A DNA stretch of 64,000 nt from Fragum whitleyi. Its lineage: Eukaryota; Mollusca; Bivalvia; Cardiida; Cardiidae. The translations under genes were made by a program, and so were the position numbers. The stretch's first letter is position 1. Every line of letters starts with the position of its first letter. Where the stretch lies: NCBI GenBank assembly GCA_948146395.1, contig OX411558.1:37398850-37462849 (forward strand). The letters run 5' to 3'. The notes beneath the pieces are model-generated. The model worked only from the letters and a program-made list of their open reading frames with translations. It made no database searches and was not told the origin of the DNA. Positions 1 through 10,299 of this stretch are shown here, piece after piece.

Positions 1-339
1 ACTCACTCAAATCGATCATAAAAGCTCCAAAATCATTAGAAAAAATCGTTCAGGACTTTTAACAATGAAATCGACCAGTTTATTCTACGATTTTATTATC
101 TGGCGTGGACTTTCGAGTGTCTGATTGGTCCACGAAGACGTACAAACAGAAAGATACGTATATTTTACTAAAGGGAGGTAATTAATATCGCTTATTTTGT
201 TCATCTTGAACAAAATTAGCAATATTGGATTACCTACCTTTAATTTCACTAAGAACTCGCTCCACACACTCATTCAATTTCATTCCGGAATCATTCTAAA
301 AGCATTCAACTTGTCAATTTCACGATGTTCTTAACTGTA
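1..339. mobile_element. Mariner-like foldback MITE (family M), cut by window edge
   Basis: The right terminal repeat at 312-339 reads outward as TACAGTTAAGAACATCGTG and continues into AAATTGACA. It matches the ends of the complete copies at 7714-8147 and 8332-8574. An internal hairpin at about 171-243 pairs AAAGGGAGGTAAT with ATTACCTACCTTT. The left end lies outside the window. Non-coding. Confidence 0.6.
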
Positions 340-633
340 CAATATCGCTTATTTCGTCTGAATCGTACAAAGTATCGACACTTATTACCTCTTTTTTTTT
401 TTCAAAAAAAAAAAAAAAAAAAAGAAAACTTTTTTCTACAAAAACAGTTCTTTTTCTTCACAAACCAATCAGGCGCTTACAATCTCAAGAAAGAAATAGA
501 TAGATCGTGGAATTTTTCGAGTGATTTGGATGCAGTTTTTGAATTTTTTTCAGTGATTATAGAGCGTTTTGGAATGTTGTGACTGAGTGCTTCGGACGAA
601 GTGTATGTCAATTTCACGGTGTTGTTAACAGTA
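340..633. mobile_element. Family M MITE, right half only
   Basis: It starts next to the previous copy inside the GACGAAATTATCGATA-type central segment and ends at 607-633 with the family terminal repeat (outward TACTGTTAACAACACCGTG). A poly-T/poly-A tract lies at 390-432. The left half is missing. Confidence 0.5.
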
Positions 634-636
634 AAT

Positions 637-874
637 GAGTCTCTTTGTGACATTTCCAACAATTTCATATGTGCGCAAAGCAAAGACTCTGGCCAGCCGG
701 TGCATCCGCACAGTCTGACCAGAGTCTTCACTTCGCGTTTTGTAGATAAACAAGGAATCAAAATATCTGTAGACAATTAGACAAACTTGTCATTGCACTA
801 TGTTACTGCCTGGGCCTCTAAATGTTTGTGCCCAAAGAAGGTGTCAAATTGTTGGAAATGTCACCCACAGGCTC
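637..874. mobile_element. Foldback MITE family F
   Basis: Terminal inverted repeats of about 29 bp include GTGACATTTCCAACAATTT. AAAT lies immediately outside both ends (633-636 and 875-878), consistent with a 4-bp target duplication. The centre holds a second inverted repeat (AGACTCTGGCCAG / CTGACCAGAGTCT). Related copies: 15002-15233, 30778-31007, 63208-63685. No coding capacity. Confidence 0.7.
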
Positions 875-1220
875 AAATAAGCTTATTGTTGTCGGTTAAC
901 AGATATCATTTATTTTCATCTTTGGAGAACTGAAAAGTCGTAAATGACGCAACACTGTACAGTCATTTGCAGCTCTTTTGTACTGGATAGTCGACTTATT
1001 TGTTAATTCACAATAATATTATCATAGAAAGATGGTCAGCGGATTTTCTTAGAACTTTCATTAGTCCGTAATGTCTCTAATTATTTATCAACATTCACAT
1101 ATCCGTTCTTACTTCACTTGTTATTATCATATTCCTTATACGGGGGTTAGATAATATATAATCTCAGACTTCAAAGCATCGAGTTTGCGTGTAGACGGTA
1201 TAATAAATGGGAAATTTATA

Positions 1221-1482
1221 TGTGACCCGTCATGCGAAAAACGGACCATTTGGAAGTGCGTAAAGTACCGACCCTAGTTCAGCCTGCGCGAATTGCACAG
1301 GCTGAATTTGGTCGAACCTTTTCGCACTCGGCTAATTTTCTGAATCTTGAACGACCATTCTACCTTCCTGTAGAGAAATTTCATAAATCCAATCTACGGC
1401 TGGCATTTCCTGGACAAAATCTCTCTTTCACATATTTGTTTTACGGAGTTACTAAGTGGTCCCTTTTTGTGCGAAGACGGTC
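1221..1482. mobile_element. MITE family G
   Basis: The left end resembles GTGACCCGTCACGCGAAAA followed by GGACCAT. The right end is the degraded inverse (GGTCCCTTTTTGTGCGAAG). The interior shares the TCAGCCTGCGCGAATTGCAC and TTTTCTGAATCTTGA segments with the copies at 27880-28241 and 56053-56304. The word GAAATTTATATGT occurs at both 1211-1223 and 1492-1504, just outside. Confidence 0.55.
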
Positions 1483-1713
1483 AAATAAACGAGAAATTTA
1501 TATGTTCATTCGTAAGCCTTGATTTTTGCTGTCTTCAATACACCGCTTGTCGTTTCCATTAATCTCGATCCTTTTTGGACGATGTCTAAATCTCTCTGTA
1601 TGCCAAAAAAGAGTGATGAAGAGGGAGATGAGAGGTAATGAGTAAGGGAGTGATTGCGGCATAGAAAGACAGGTAAAGAGAGGGGCAAAGCTATTCAATA
1701 CCACAGAGAAAAG

Positions 1714-1888
<175 letters not shown>

Positions 1889-1984
1889 AAGGGGAAAAAC
1901 AATAGGCACATGAGAGTCTGAGACGCCCTTCTATCATTTTGTTTTATAAAGAATATATAATATTTCTGGAACTTGATTGCTTTA

Positions 1985-2910
1985 GAAGAAAGCGGAGTGT
2001 ATGAAGATATAATACCGTGAGAGGAGTAAGAGAGAGGTAACATCGTGGTGTATGAGGTGATTGTAGTGTGAGAGGCGTCATAGAGAAAGACAAAGCAAAC
2101 TGAGGGTATAAGGGTAAAGTAGCGTGAGAGGAATGAGAGAGGGGAAAAGCGGAGTGTTAATTAGGGAATCGTAGTGTGCGAGAAGTGACAGAGAAGAAAG
2201 CGGAGAGTTTGAGGGGATGTGAAAGGATTGTAGGGTGAGAGAGATGTGAGAGAATGGAAGAAGCGGAGTGTATGAAGGGATTTAAGTAAGAGGGGTAAGG
2301 AATGTGTAGAACGTAGTGTATGAGGGGATTGTAGTGCGAGAGATGTGAGAGAGGGGAGAAAGCAAATAGTATGAAGGGATGGTAGTGTGAGAGAGTTGCA
2401 GAGAGTGGAAGTGGTCAATGCTTTCAGTTAAAGCCAGTGAATAATTAAGTTTTATGAAACGATAGATTCATGTATAACTTTACTCAATCACAAGTTGCCA
2501 TATTGAATATAACAGAGAGAGGGTATTAGTGTATGAAGGGATTGTAGTGTGAGAGAAGTGAGAGAGCGGATAAAGATAAGTGTATGGGGGATTGTAGTGT
2601 GAGAGAGATGTGAGAAAGCAGGGTGTATGAAGGAATCGTTGAGTGAGAGGAGTGAGAGAAGCGGAGTTTATGAGGGGAATATAGTGTGAAAAGTGTGAAA
2701 GAGAAGAGAAAGCGGAGTGTATGAGAGAAGAAGAGAGGTGAGATGAAGGTATTCTAGTGTGAGAGAGGGGAAACGCGGTGTGAATGAAGGGATTGTAGTG
2801 TAAACGTGGCGCGAGAATGAAGAAAGCATGTTGTATGAGTGGATAGAAGTGGGTGAGAAGGGGAAAACGTTCTATAAGAAGGAGAATCGCCGAGTAAGAG
2901 GAGGCACAAA
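1985..2910. repeat. Degenerate purine-rich minisatellite
   Basis: A unit of roughly 50-60 bp recurs with much drift: GTATGAAGGGATTGTAGTG followed by a GAGAGA-rich part and AAAGCGGAGT. It is interrupted by unrelated sequence at about 2420-2510. It directly follows the GA tract and may have grown from it. Confidence 0.8.
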
Positions 2911-3218
2911 TGAGGAAAAAAGATTGTAACGTTTAAAAAATGATGGAAACAAACTGGGAAAACATTTCAAACTTTCGTGAACGTCAATTCTATAACGAAA
3001 AAAAAAAATACCTTGATTATAAAAATTCTAGACATATTATGTTTTGTTTATATCGCGTTATTTCTACGAGAAATATAAGTCACATCTGTTTCAAGGTAAT
3101 TTAAAACCCAGTTTAACCGTAAAATACCGCACCTACAGCTTGAAATTAACTATAGTAACGGGGTTTTGAAAGTTATCCGATATTTTGATTTGGTGACAGC
3201 TGACAATGAAAATAAATG

Positions 3219-3637
3219 TACAATAAGTTACATCGTGAAATTGACATATACATCGATCAAAACCATTCGAAATCGCTCATTCATTGCTCCATTCATTCAT
3301 ACCAACAAACAATCCAAAAACACTCCAAAATTTTCAAAAAAAAAATCGAAATCGTTGAAAACGATCGACTTTTCATTCAAATTGATTAGATCTTATCGCG
3401 ATTTTATTGACTAGTGTGGGTTTTAAAGTGTCGATATGGTCCTTGATTTCACTGGAGCACAAATTTCGAAGATTTTAATAAAGGAAGATAAAACTATTGC
3501 TAATTTCGTCCAAGTAGACGAAATTATCGATATTGGATTACCTCCCTTAATTTCATTCAAAACTCGCCCCGCCCACTCATTCCATTCCATTCGGAAATCA
3601 TTCACCTTGTTAATTTCACAATGGTGTTTTGTCTGTA
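3219..3637. mobile_element. Family M MITE, degraded full-length copy
   Basis: The left end carries CATCGTGAAATTGACA; the right end is its inverse with substitutions (TTAATTTCACAATGGTG). The central block contains CGTCCAAGTAGACG and TTACCTCCCTTAA as in other members. TA dinucleotides occur at both presumed borders. Confidence 0.55.
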
Positions 3638-4340
3638 TAAACCGTCTCGTATTGATTTTTGTTGATTTTATAACTAGTATCTAAATCAAAGCACTAAACG
3701 TACTGTAAGTTAGCAATTATGGCATTGTTTCATTAAGGCCTTCTACCGAAAGGTCAATCAGTTTAACACTTCCAATGATGTTCACGATATAAGTTGAGAA
3801 TAAATAAAAAGATAAACAAAGCAAGCGTGCAGTCTGATCTCAGATTACACTATGTGTGTTTGTATGTTCGTTTTTTTTTTTTTTTGTCTTTTTTTTGTTT
3901 GTTTTTGTTTTTTGTTGTTTTTTTTTATTACTTTGGGGGGGTGTTTTTTATATTTTTTAACTTAATAATAGACGGAATTCTGTTAGTCAGACTGGTTGAA
4001 TTTAAAAAAAAAATGGCAAGTTGTTTGAAACAGAATTTGAATATGGGATTAAGGTTAACAAATGGTAAAAGGAACATTTCTCACTCGAACAGTGTACAGT
4101 GTTATTCTTTATACTGTAAACCTCCACAAACCTTAGTTGAAGGGGCTCATTTGAATTGTGACAACGCATCGATTGAAATGTGTGTACATGCACTAGAAGA
4201 ACTTTACCTTAAATGTGATTCGATATGATGATAGAACATATTCGAATTATCGAATTTGATGCACCCTAAAGCAGACATAAACCTAAACCAAAGGTTTAGA
4301 ATTATTTCGCCCTAGGCATGCTTTACCCTATTTCCTGGTC
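3638..4340. other. Low-complexity T-rich stretch, no gene
   Basis: Holds a long T/G-rich tract at about 3868-3960 and otherwise AT-rich sequence. A 144-codon frame at 3794-4228 runs through the T tract and encodes mostly Phe and Leu, which is not credible as a protein. Confidence 0.7.
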
Positions 4341-4342
4341 GA

Positions 4343-4610
4343 GTTGTTAGAGCGCCCGCTTCTGAGGCAGTTAGTCGAACGCCGCTGGAAGAAGGCTCGA
4401 ATGGTTACAATGAGGTGGCTGGTTCGTGAGCTGTCAGGTTCGATCCTTTGGTGGTTCTACAGAATATCCTCGTGAATGATAAGGGCTCAGCCATAAAGCG
4501 CGTCATATCGAAAGTGGGTTTATATAACGTTACAAACGTTACCGACGATGATGCGAAAAACGTAACCAACGGAAGGCTAAAAGTTGGCATCTAATAGTTA
4601 GATGACAAAA
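4343..4610 (+). mobile_element. tRNA-headed SINE, type 2
   Basis: A box A-like GTCGAGTTGTTAGAGCGC at about 4338-4356 and a box B-like AGGTTCGATCC at about 4436-4446 form an RNA polymerase III promoter, with an insertion between them. The body follows with GGGCTCAGCCATAAAGCGCG. The boxes are too far apart for a functional tRNA. A different tRNA ancestor from the common SINE of this window. Confidence 0.55.
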
Positions 4611-6980
4611 CGCAGTGTTTAACCGCATTTTGTATTCAAGTTATAACATGCGAAAAAAAAATCTCAATAGAAGATTGGAAAGCATAAAGGATTTTTTTTA
4701 TTATTCTTCAAGCGTTGTGAACAAAGTACCACCTGAAGCCAAATTACCAATAAATTGACCCAGAATTACTACACTTACCCCAGAGGTACTTTCAAGTTTA
4801 CGGAAAAACCCGAGCGATGTTCCGAATGCTGCCAAGTTGCTTCACGAACAGATACCGTGTGGCCCTCTGTGTCAGGCGCCCGATAAGAAGAATATGAAGA
4901 ATATTTGAAAAATTCATTATTCAAAATAACGAGAGTCCTATTTAACTAAACATCTTAAGAAAAAAATAGAATGCAAGGAGTATGAAAACTATGTATTTTA
5001 TGTCAAAAAGCATTTTTGTTTTGAAAGATTTCGATACAAAAAATCTGTGGGGAATTTCATATGGCAACCCGATGGTCGCGTGAGATGATGTAATGATTTA
5101 AAATTAACTGTTATAAATATGCATGCGCAGAGAGAAAAACCAAGTTTTCTACTGGTGGAAGTTATCATAATTAAAAAAAAAACTTAAATGATTTATTAGC
5201 ATATGGAATGCCGCCATACCACTAACAGATTGATAAACCCGTGTAAAACACAATAATTATGTCAAATTACAAAAGAACATTTAATGTAATTTAAAGAAGA
5301 TCAGAAAGTTTTGTAATCGATCTATAATGCTAGTTACTTTTCGACGTCATTTGGAATCCAAGTAAATCCGGCCTGACCCGGGAAAAGAAGCATCGAGGTC
5401 GAAGGGTGTAAATGACGTCACTAGTGTTGAAACCGAAATCGTTCGAATGAAAAAAAAAAAAAAAAAAATGAAATGAAAAAAAGGAACGTCAAATCTTAAA
5501 AATCACGAAATAGATAGCATTTCAGACTGTTTATTCTTTTTGGATGTGTTCAGAAATAAAATGACTAGATTGGGCGTTCTTGGACTTTCTAACTGGAACT
5601 TATTTGTAAAAATCGGTCCATTGTGTCAGAAAACATTTTCAAAAGCTAATCATAGCGGGTCAGAAAATGGTTGGCCCCTTAATGACGTCATGACGTCAAA
5701 TTAACGAGCTCCAAACCCGTTCTTAGAGTGTGTAAGTTAATAAACACACTTCAAAAATAATCTCATCAATCATTGTGAGATTTTATGAAAGTCGAAAATT
5801 CGACCATGTTAGTTGTCCGCAGTTACCTTAAGAGCGGAAAATGCGAAAATGATATATCATTAACTAGATAGACAAAATCATCATTTTGACATCAGTTTAT
5901 TTTCAAAAAAAGGAAATGGTATTAACTATTCAAATTTCAAAATGATACTGTTACTCTTACTTTACCTGTATAACAACTTTTTTTTCCAAAATAGGCACAA
6001 CTCTTTACTATGTCACAACCAGTACTTCACTGCTTTGATTCACAATAAGAGTTAAATTTTGTTTTTTACCATTCTTTTAATTTTGTATATCTAAAGACCT
6101 ATTTTTGTTGCCATAAGTATTTTAGAAAATATTTTTATCTTTTAGTTAATATAGAATGGACATCAACTCGCGCGATTCTGCAACTTACGCAATCTAACAG
6201 ATTTTTTTTTCTTTCAGGGCTCGAGGTTAAAAAACTTTTACTAGGCTCAACTGAGAATTTTCTCAAATTTTAAATTTAGATAAATGTACATGTATAAAAA
6301 TAAAAGATAATTGATATAAGTTGTTATTTATAATAACTTACTAATAATATCTTTTATGTTAATAGATCTTAATTAAAATGAGTATTAAAACAGAATTATG
6401 GCTTTTATCACAAATTGAAATTTTAGGAAATTTTGAATTTAGAATGAGAAAAGTTTTATAATCTTGAGTCCAGATGTTCCCTCTTTGCCTGATAAAGTCC
6501 TAAATTTGGAGACTGTTATTTGAATCGTCATTTTCTACGCAGCAAAATACGGCGAACTCATCCGGGAAAAGGAAAATTAGATCAAGGCCACTATAGATAT
6601 TGGAAAAACGTGATTCCGGAAAATATCGAGAGCTGCCGGGGAAAGCGAATGTTCCCGAATTCCATCGGATTATTCCCTGTCGTACAGCGGAAATTGCCGA
6701 TCGAAGTCACGTGATGTACGTTTAATGTCCAATAGTACATCGACCTCATTCTTATACAACCCCGTGCGTTTCTTAATTGAGTGGGAGAGATAGAAATGAT
6801 CATAAAATATTGAACAGATCTAAATACTGACCACGAATCTCTTTCCCTGTTAATTGTCAATTGCGTGCATGTGTCTACGTGCGTGTCCTAATAATGACAG
6901 AACTTGATGTAGGATTTCATGCAAAATGGTGATTTATGTCAATACATTTTAGTTTATTCATATAACCCTCGATCCATAAC
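4611..6980. other. AT-rich sequence without recognised genes
   Basis: No long open frame and no repeat I can match elsewhere in the window. The one notable content is the cluster of CRE-type motifs at 5341-5698, listed separately. Confidence 0.6.
5343..5698. promoter_or_regulatory. Cluster of CRE-like motifs
   Basis: TGACGTCA occurs at 5413-5420 and twice back to back at 5683-5698 (TGACGTCATGACGTCA). A related GACGTCAT lies at 5343-5350. TGACGTCA is the consensus site for CREB/ATF bZIP factors. No promoter or gene start is visible beside it, so any enhancer role is inferred from motif density alone. Confidence 0.3.
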
Positions 6981-6984
6981 GCAA

Positions 6985-7300
6985 AAACGAACCATCTGGG
7001 AACTTCGTTACACGAATATCTTTAAAAATGGTTTCAGTCGGTGAAATGATCATTGCAGATCAAGAAAACCAGTCAAGATTTAAAAAAAATTCTTCCTAAC
7101 TCAGCCGCGCAGTCTAAGTAGGATCGACACTTTGCTCACCTCTCAGAAAGCAGGTCTCGGGATCGAGACAGGACCCGTTCCTGTTCAAAACCCGAAGGTT
7201 GCACAGATGTTTAAAGGATTGCGCAGGTTAAATAGGGTCGAAACTTTTTGCAATTCCCTGATTATCTTAATTTAGAAAAAAATCATACTGCCTTCCTGGG
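6985..7300. mobile_element. Degraded family G fragment
   Basis: GCAAAAACGAACCATCTGGG at the left resembles the family G terminus. AGGGTCGAAACTTTTTGCAA near 7237 resembles its interior. The right terminus is not found. Confidence 0.35.
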
Positions 7301-7589
7301 AAAAAAGTGGGAAATGTGACTTCCGGTTTACCGCCATTAGATTAAATCAGTTTTTTTTTTTTCAAATATTTGTTTCCCATGTGGTACGTTTTGCTTGAGA
7401 TGCCACATAATAATTGTTCATTCATTAATTTATTTATTCCTTGATTTATTCATTCTTTCTTTCGTTTATTCGACAGCTTTCACAGGGGTCAACGTTCTGA
7501 AAACGAATGAGTTTGCATGTATACAAGAATTAATTACTACACCAGTACGACTGTCCTCACTACAGTTCAAACAAACCTTGATTGTAAGT

Positions 7590-7705
7590 TTGTTAAAATC
7601 GGGTTTTACCCCACTTTCAACATTATTCATATTATATTGCCGATGCTGTTTGCGGCCTACCAGTACAGCCTCATTTCAGCCGAGCCTCCAGCTGCTCATC
7701 CCTTT
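7590..7705 (-). mobile_element. Degraded SINE (family S) fragment
   Basis: Reads, as the reverse complement of family S, TTTTACCCCACTTTCAAC, then CCAGTACAGCC and CCTCCAGCTGCT. The tRNA-related head is absent. Confidence 0.45.
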
Positions 7706-7713
7706 TACCATAC

Positions 7714-8147
7714 TACAGTTAGAAACATTGTGAAATCGACAATATGAATGATTTTGGAATGAGTTTGGAATATAATATATTGTGGAGCGAGTTTTGAAGG
7801 ATTTTCAAGGGAGGTAAAACATAATCGATAATTTCGTCCAGTCGGACGAAATTATCGATATTCTTTTTTACCTCCCTTTAATAAAATGTATGCACTTTTA
7901 TCATTTTTGTGTCTTCACAGACATATCAGTCGCTTAAAAATCAATACCTGCCAACAAAATCATAAGTTTATCAATTCGATTTCAATGTTGATCATTTTTG
8001 AACGATTTTGAAACGTTTTTGAAGATTTCCTGAGAATTCTTGAGTGATTGGAGTAAGCGTTTAGATTGAATGTTTTGAGTGCTGAGCGAGTGATTTTGAA
8101 TGTTTTTGATCGAGGTGAATGTCAATTTTACGATGATATTAACTGTA
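7714..8147. mobile_element. Complete family M mariner-like MITE
   Basis: Left TACAGTTAGAAACATTGTG and the inverted right end match at about 21 of 27 positions. Both borders read TA followed by CAGTTA, the arrangement of Tc1/mariner elements with TA target duplication. A near-perfect hairpin at 7809-7878 sits in the interior, with GATAATTTCGTC facing GACGAAATTATC. No transposase; it would depend on an enzyme encoded elsewhere. Confidence 0.7.
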
Positions 8148-8331
8148 CATCTCTACGCCCACTTGTGGGGGGGGGGGGGAAATCCGAGAATGTCGGTACG
8201 CATGCATATCAATTCAAAATAGATATACTTAAGTGTATATTAAAAATGATCTTCAGTTTCATTTCAATAAAAAAGAAATTAAAATAAAAATAATATCCGT
8301 GAAAATATGTGCGTTGTTGATGATTGGTTAG

Positions 8332-8574
8332 TATTGTTAAGAACATCGCGAAATTGACATGGTGAATGATTTCGTAATGAATTTGGAATGGCATTCAATG
8401 TGAGGGTGGGCGATATTTTAATAGAATAAAATAGATTAATATAAAACTGATAAAGAACGAAATTAATGATATTTTTTCTTCGCTCCCTTTAATAAATCAA
8501 GCTTGGAGCGAGCGATTTAGGATTCATTTATCGGACTCAATGTGTCAATTTCACTACGTTCTAATCTTAATGTA
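8332..8574. mobile_element. Short family M MITE
   Basis: Left end TATTGTTAAGAACATCGCG then AAATTGACA; the right end is its inverse with substitutions, ending TAATGTA. About 243 bp, so shorter than the 7714-8147 copy. Confidence 0.55.
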
Positions 8575-8675
8575 GATTCGAAATTATAGCTATAATTCCG
8601 TATGGCTCCCTTTAATCATGTTTGAAAAAAACGAAAACAGGAATGATGGTTTCTAAATTTGGAGCGATAAATTTA

Positions 8676-8800
8676 ATAAATAATTCCTTACAGAGCATGC
8701 CTTTGTTATATACGAAGAAGGAGGTCAATGACATCTTTATTAACTTTCGAGAGCTTCTGACATGCCTTAGATGGACATTTCTCTACCAATTATTCGACTG
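8676..8800 (+). repeat. Direct repeat, copy 1
   Basis: About 120 bp, starting with ATTCCTTACAGAGCATGCC and including AGGAGGTCAATGACATCT and CAATTATTC. Repeated in the same orientation at 9268-9390. Identity unknown. Confidence 0.7.
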
Positions 8801-9110
8801 CTGTATAACTGGATAGTTCGATGTCCATTTTTTTCATTTTATTAATTCATTTATATTTCATTTTTTTTTAAAAAAAAACGAGTACAATTACTATGTATTT
8901 GGCTAAAATTTGCCTGATATAAAGAATTCTTGACAGAGTCCAATCCTTGTCTTGCTGCATGAATAAAAACCTTTGGGAAATTGCTTTATAATCAAAGTGC
9001 CGAAAGCACATTAACACGCTTATTGAGGTTCAGTACTATTTTTAAATTTCACTTTAGCACTTTTCTGAATTGAGAATAAATATCGAGGGGTAGAGACTAA
9101 GGAATTCTTT

Positions 9111-9264
9111 TTAAAAATTGTCAAGATGGACCCGGATTATCCCTGCTTTGGCAGGAGGTAAAGACAAAGATCAGCCTGCAAATTTATACATATGTGCAGA
9201 CTGATCTTTGTCTATACCTCCTGCCAAAGCAGGAATATTCCGGGTCCATCTTGACAATGTTTAA
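9111..9264. mobile_element. Palindromic TTAA-bordered piggyBac-type foldback
   Basis: Almost the whole 154 bp is one inverted repeat: TTAAAAATTGTCAAGATGG at the left is mirrored by CCATCTTGACAATGTTTAA at the right. The arms carry CCTGCTTTGGCAGGAGGTA and AGACAAAGATCAG, found near only one end of the group A MITEs such as 39804-40050. It therefore looks like a double-left-end derivative of that family. The pairing extends outward into AAGGAATTC / GAATTCCTT. Confidence 0.65.
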
Positions 9265-9267
9265 TAA

Positions 9268-9390
9268 GAATTCCTTACAGAGCACGCCTTTATTATACAC
9301 GAAAAAGGAGGTCAATGGCATCTATATTAACTCTCAGAGGTTTCCTGGCATGCCTTTGATGGACATTTCTCCACCAATTATTCAACTTTC
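9268..9390 (+). repeat. Direct repeat, copy 2
   Basis: Second copy of the segment at 8676-8800 (ATTCCTTACAGAGCACGCC at its start). It abuts the right arm of the palindromic element. Confidence 0.7.
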
Positions 9391-9499
9391 TCCCTTCTGG
9401 ACTAATTAATCGACGTGTCTTACATTCGAGGACTTGCAAAAATTCTTCATGCGAGGCTATATTTAGCCGTAAATATAAAGAATTCTTGACAGGGATTAG

Positions 9500-9610
9500 A
9501 ATTGTGACACGTCACGCCAGAAAGACCATCTGGGAATTTCCTGAAATAAATATTTGAAAAGAAGATTGCTCCCTGTGGAGGTCACTCCGTGGTCGCATTT
9601 CAAATATGCA
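9500..9610. mobile_element. Family G left-end fragment
   Basis: TTGTGACACGTCACGCCAG followed by AGACCATCTGGGAATT matches the family G terminus. No right end is found. Confidence 0.45.
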
Positions 9611-9782
9611 TATGTCGAAACATAGAATCGTCATTCTAGATTCAGAAAATCAGCCAAATGCGAACAGTTTCTACTCAAGTCAGTGTGCGCTACCAACCTG
9701 GGTTTTATCGGCGTATCAGAATTCTCGTTTCTAAAAAAATAGTTATTGAGCCGCACATGACAAATGCATAGTAAGTAAATTC

Positions 9783-10290
9783 GTGAATTTTAAGGGAGGT
9801 TATAAATTATCGCTTATTTATTTATTGGACGAAATTAGCGATATTATATTATCTCTCCCATGGGTGTGGAATTCCAATGCCCGACTTGTCCAACACGAGC
9901 TTTTATACCTGCGGACAAGTACATTTTTCGCGGCTACTTCTCCGTGGACAAGTAAATATCAGTGTAATTCTTAGATGGTAAAGAAGCGATTAATTTTATT
10001 AATGTTTGTATCAAAAGTTAGAAAACAATGTTTTTAAGGATGAAAAGCATTTTCTTCCATAAAAAATAATGTTTTCTCAAAATTAATTTATTCTCTTATT
10101 TTTGTTCATTTTGATCCTGGACAAGTAAAAAATATCATTTTACTTGTCAAGGGACAAGTGGCAAAACTCTTTATTTCCACACCCCTGTCTCCCGAATTTC
10201 ATTCAAAACCCACTCCTTCCACTTATTTAATTTCATTAAAAAATAATTCCAAAACCATTCTCTTTGTCAATGTTCTGATTTTTAAATCGG
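9783..10290. mobile_element. Family M MITE split by a second element
   Basis: The left part, with the GGGAGGT...ATCGC / GCGATA...TCTCCC hairpin, ends at about 9858. The right part resumes at about 10188 with CCCGAATTTCATTCAAAAC, the same junction that is continuous at 3550-3565. The interruption is the hAT-like element 9859-10187, so the M copy is the older insertion. Confidence 0.6.
9859..10187. mobile_element. hAT/P-like MITE (family D), inside family M copy
   Basis: Degraded left end CATGGGTGTGGAATTCC and right end TTTCCACACCCCTG, as in family D copies 44909-45266, 52519-52880 and 59025-59379. TCTCCC occurs next to both borders. Subterminal ACTTGTC/GACAAGT palindromes are partly kept. Confidence 0.65.
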
Positions 10291-10299
10291 ACTGCGAAG

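Noticed and set aside
3794..4228. 144-codon frame
   Set aside because: It crosses a poly-T tract, encodes mostly Phe/Leu and shows no motif or splice support.
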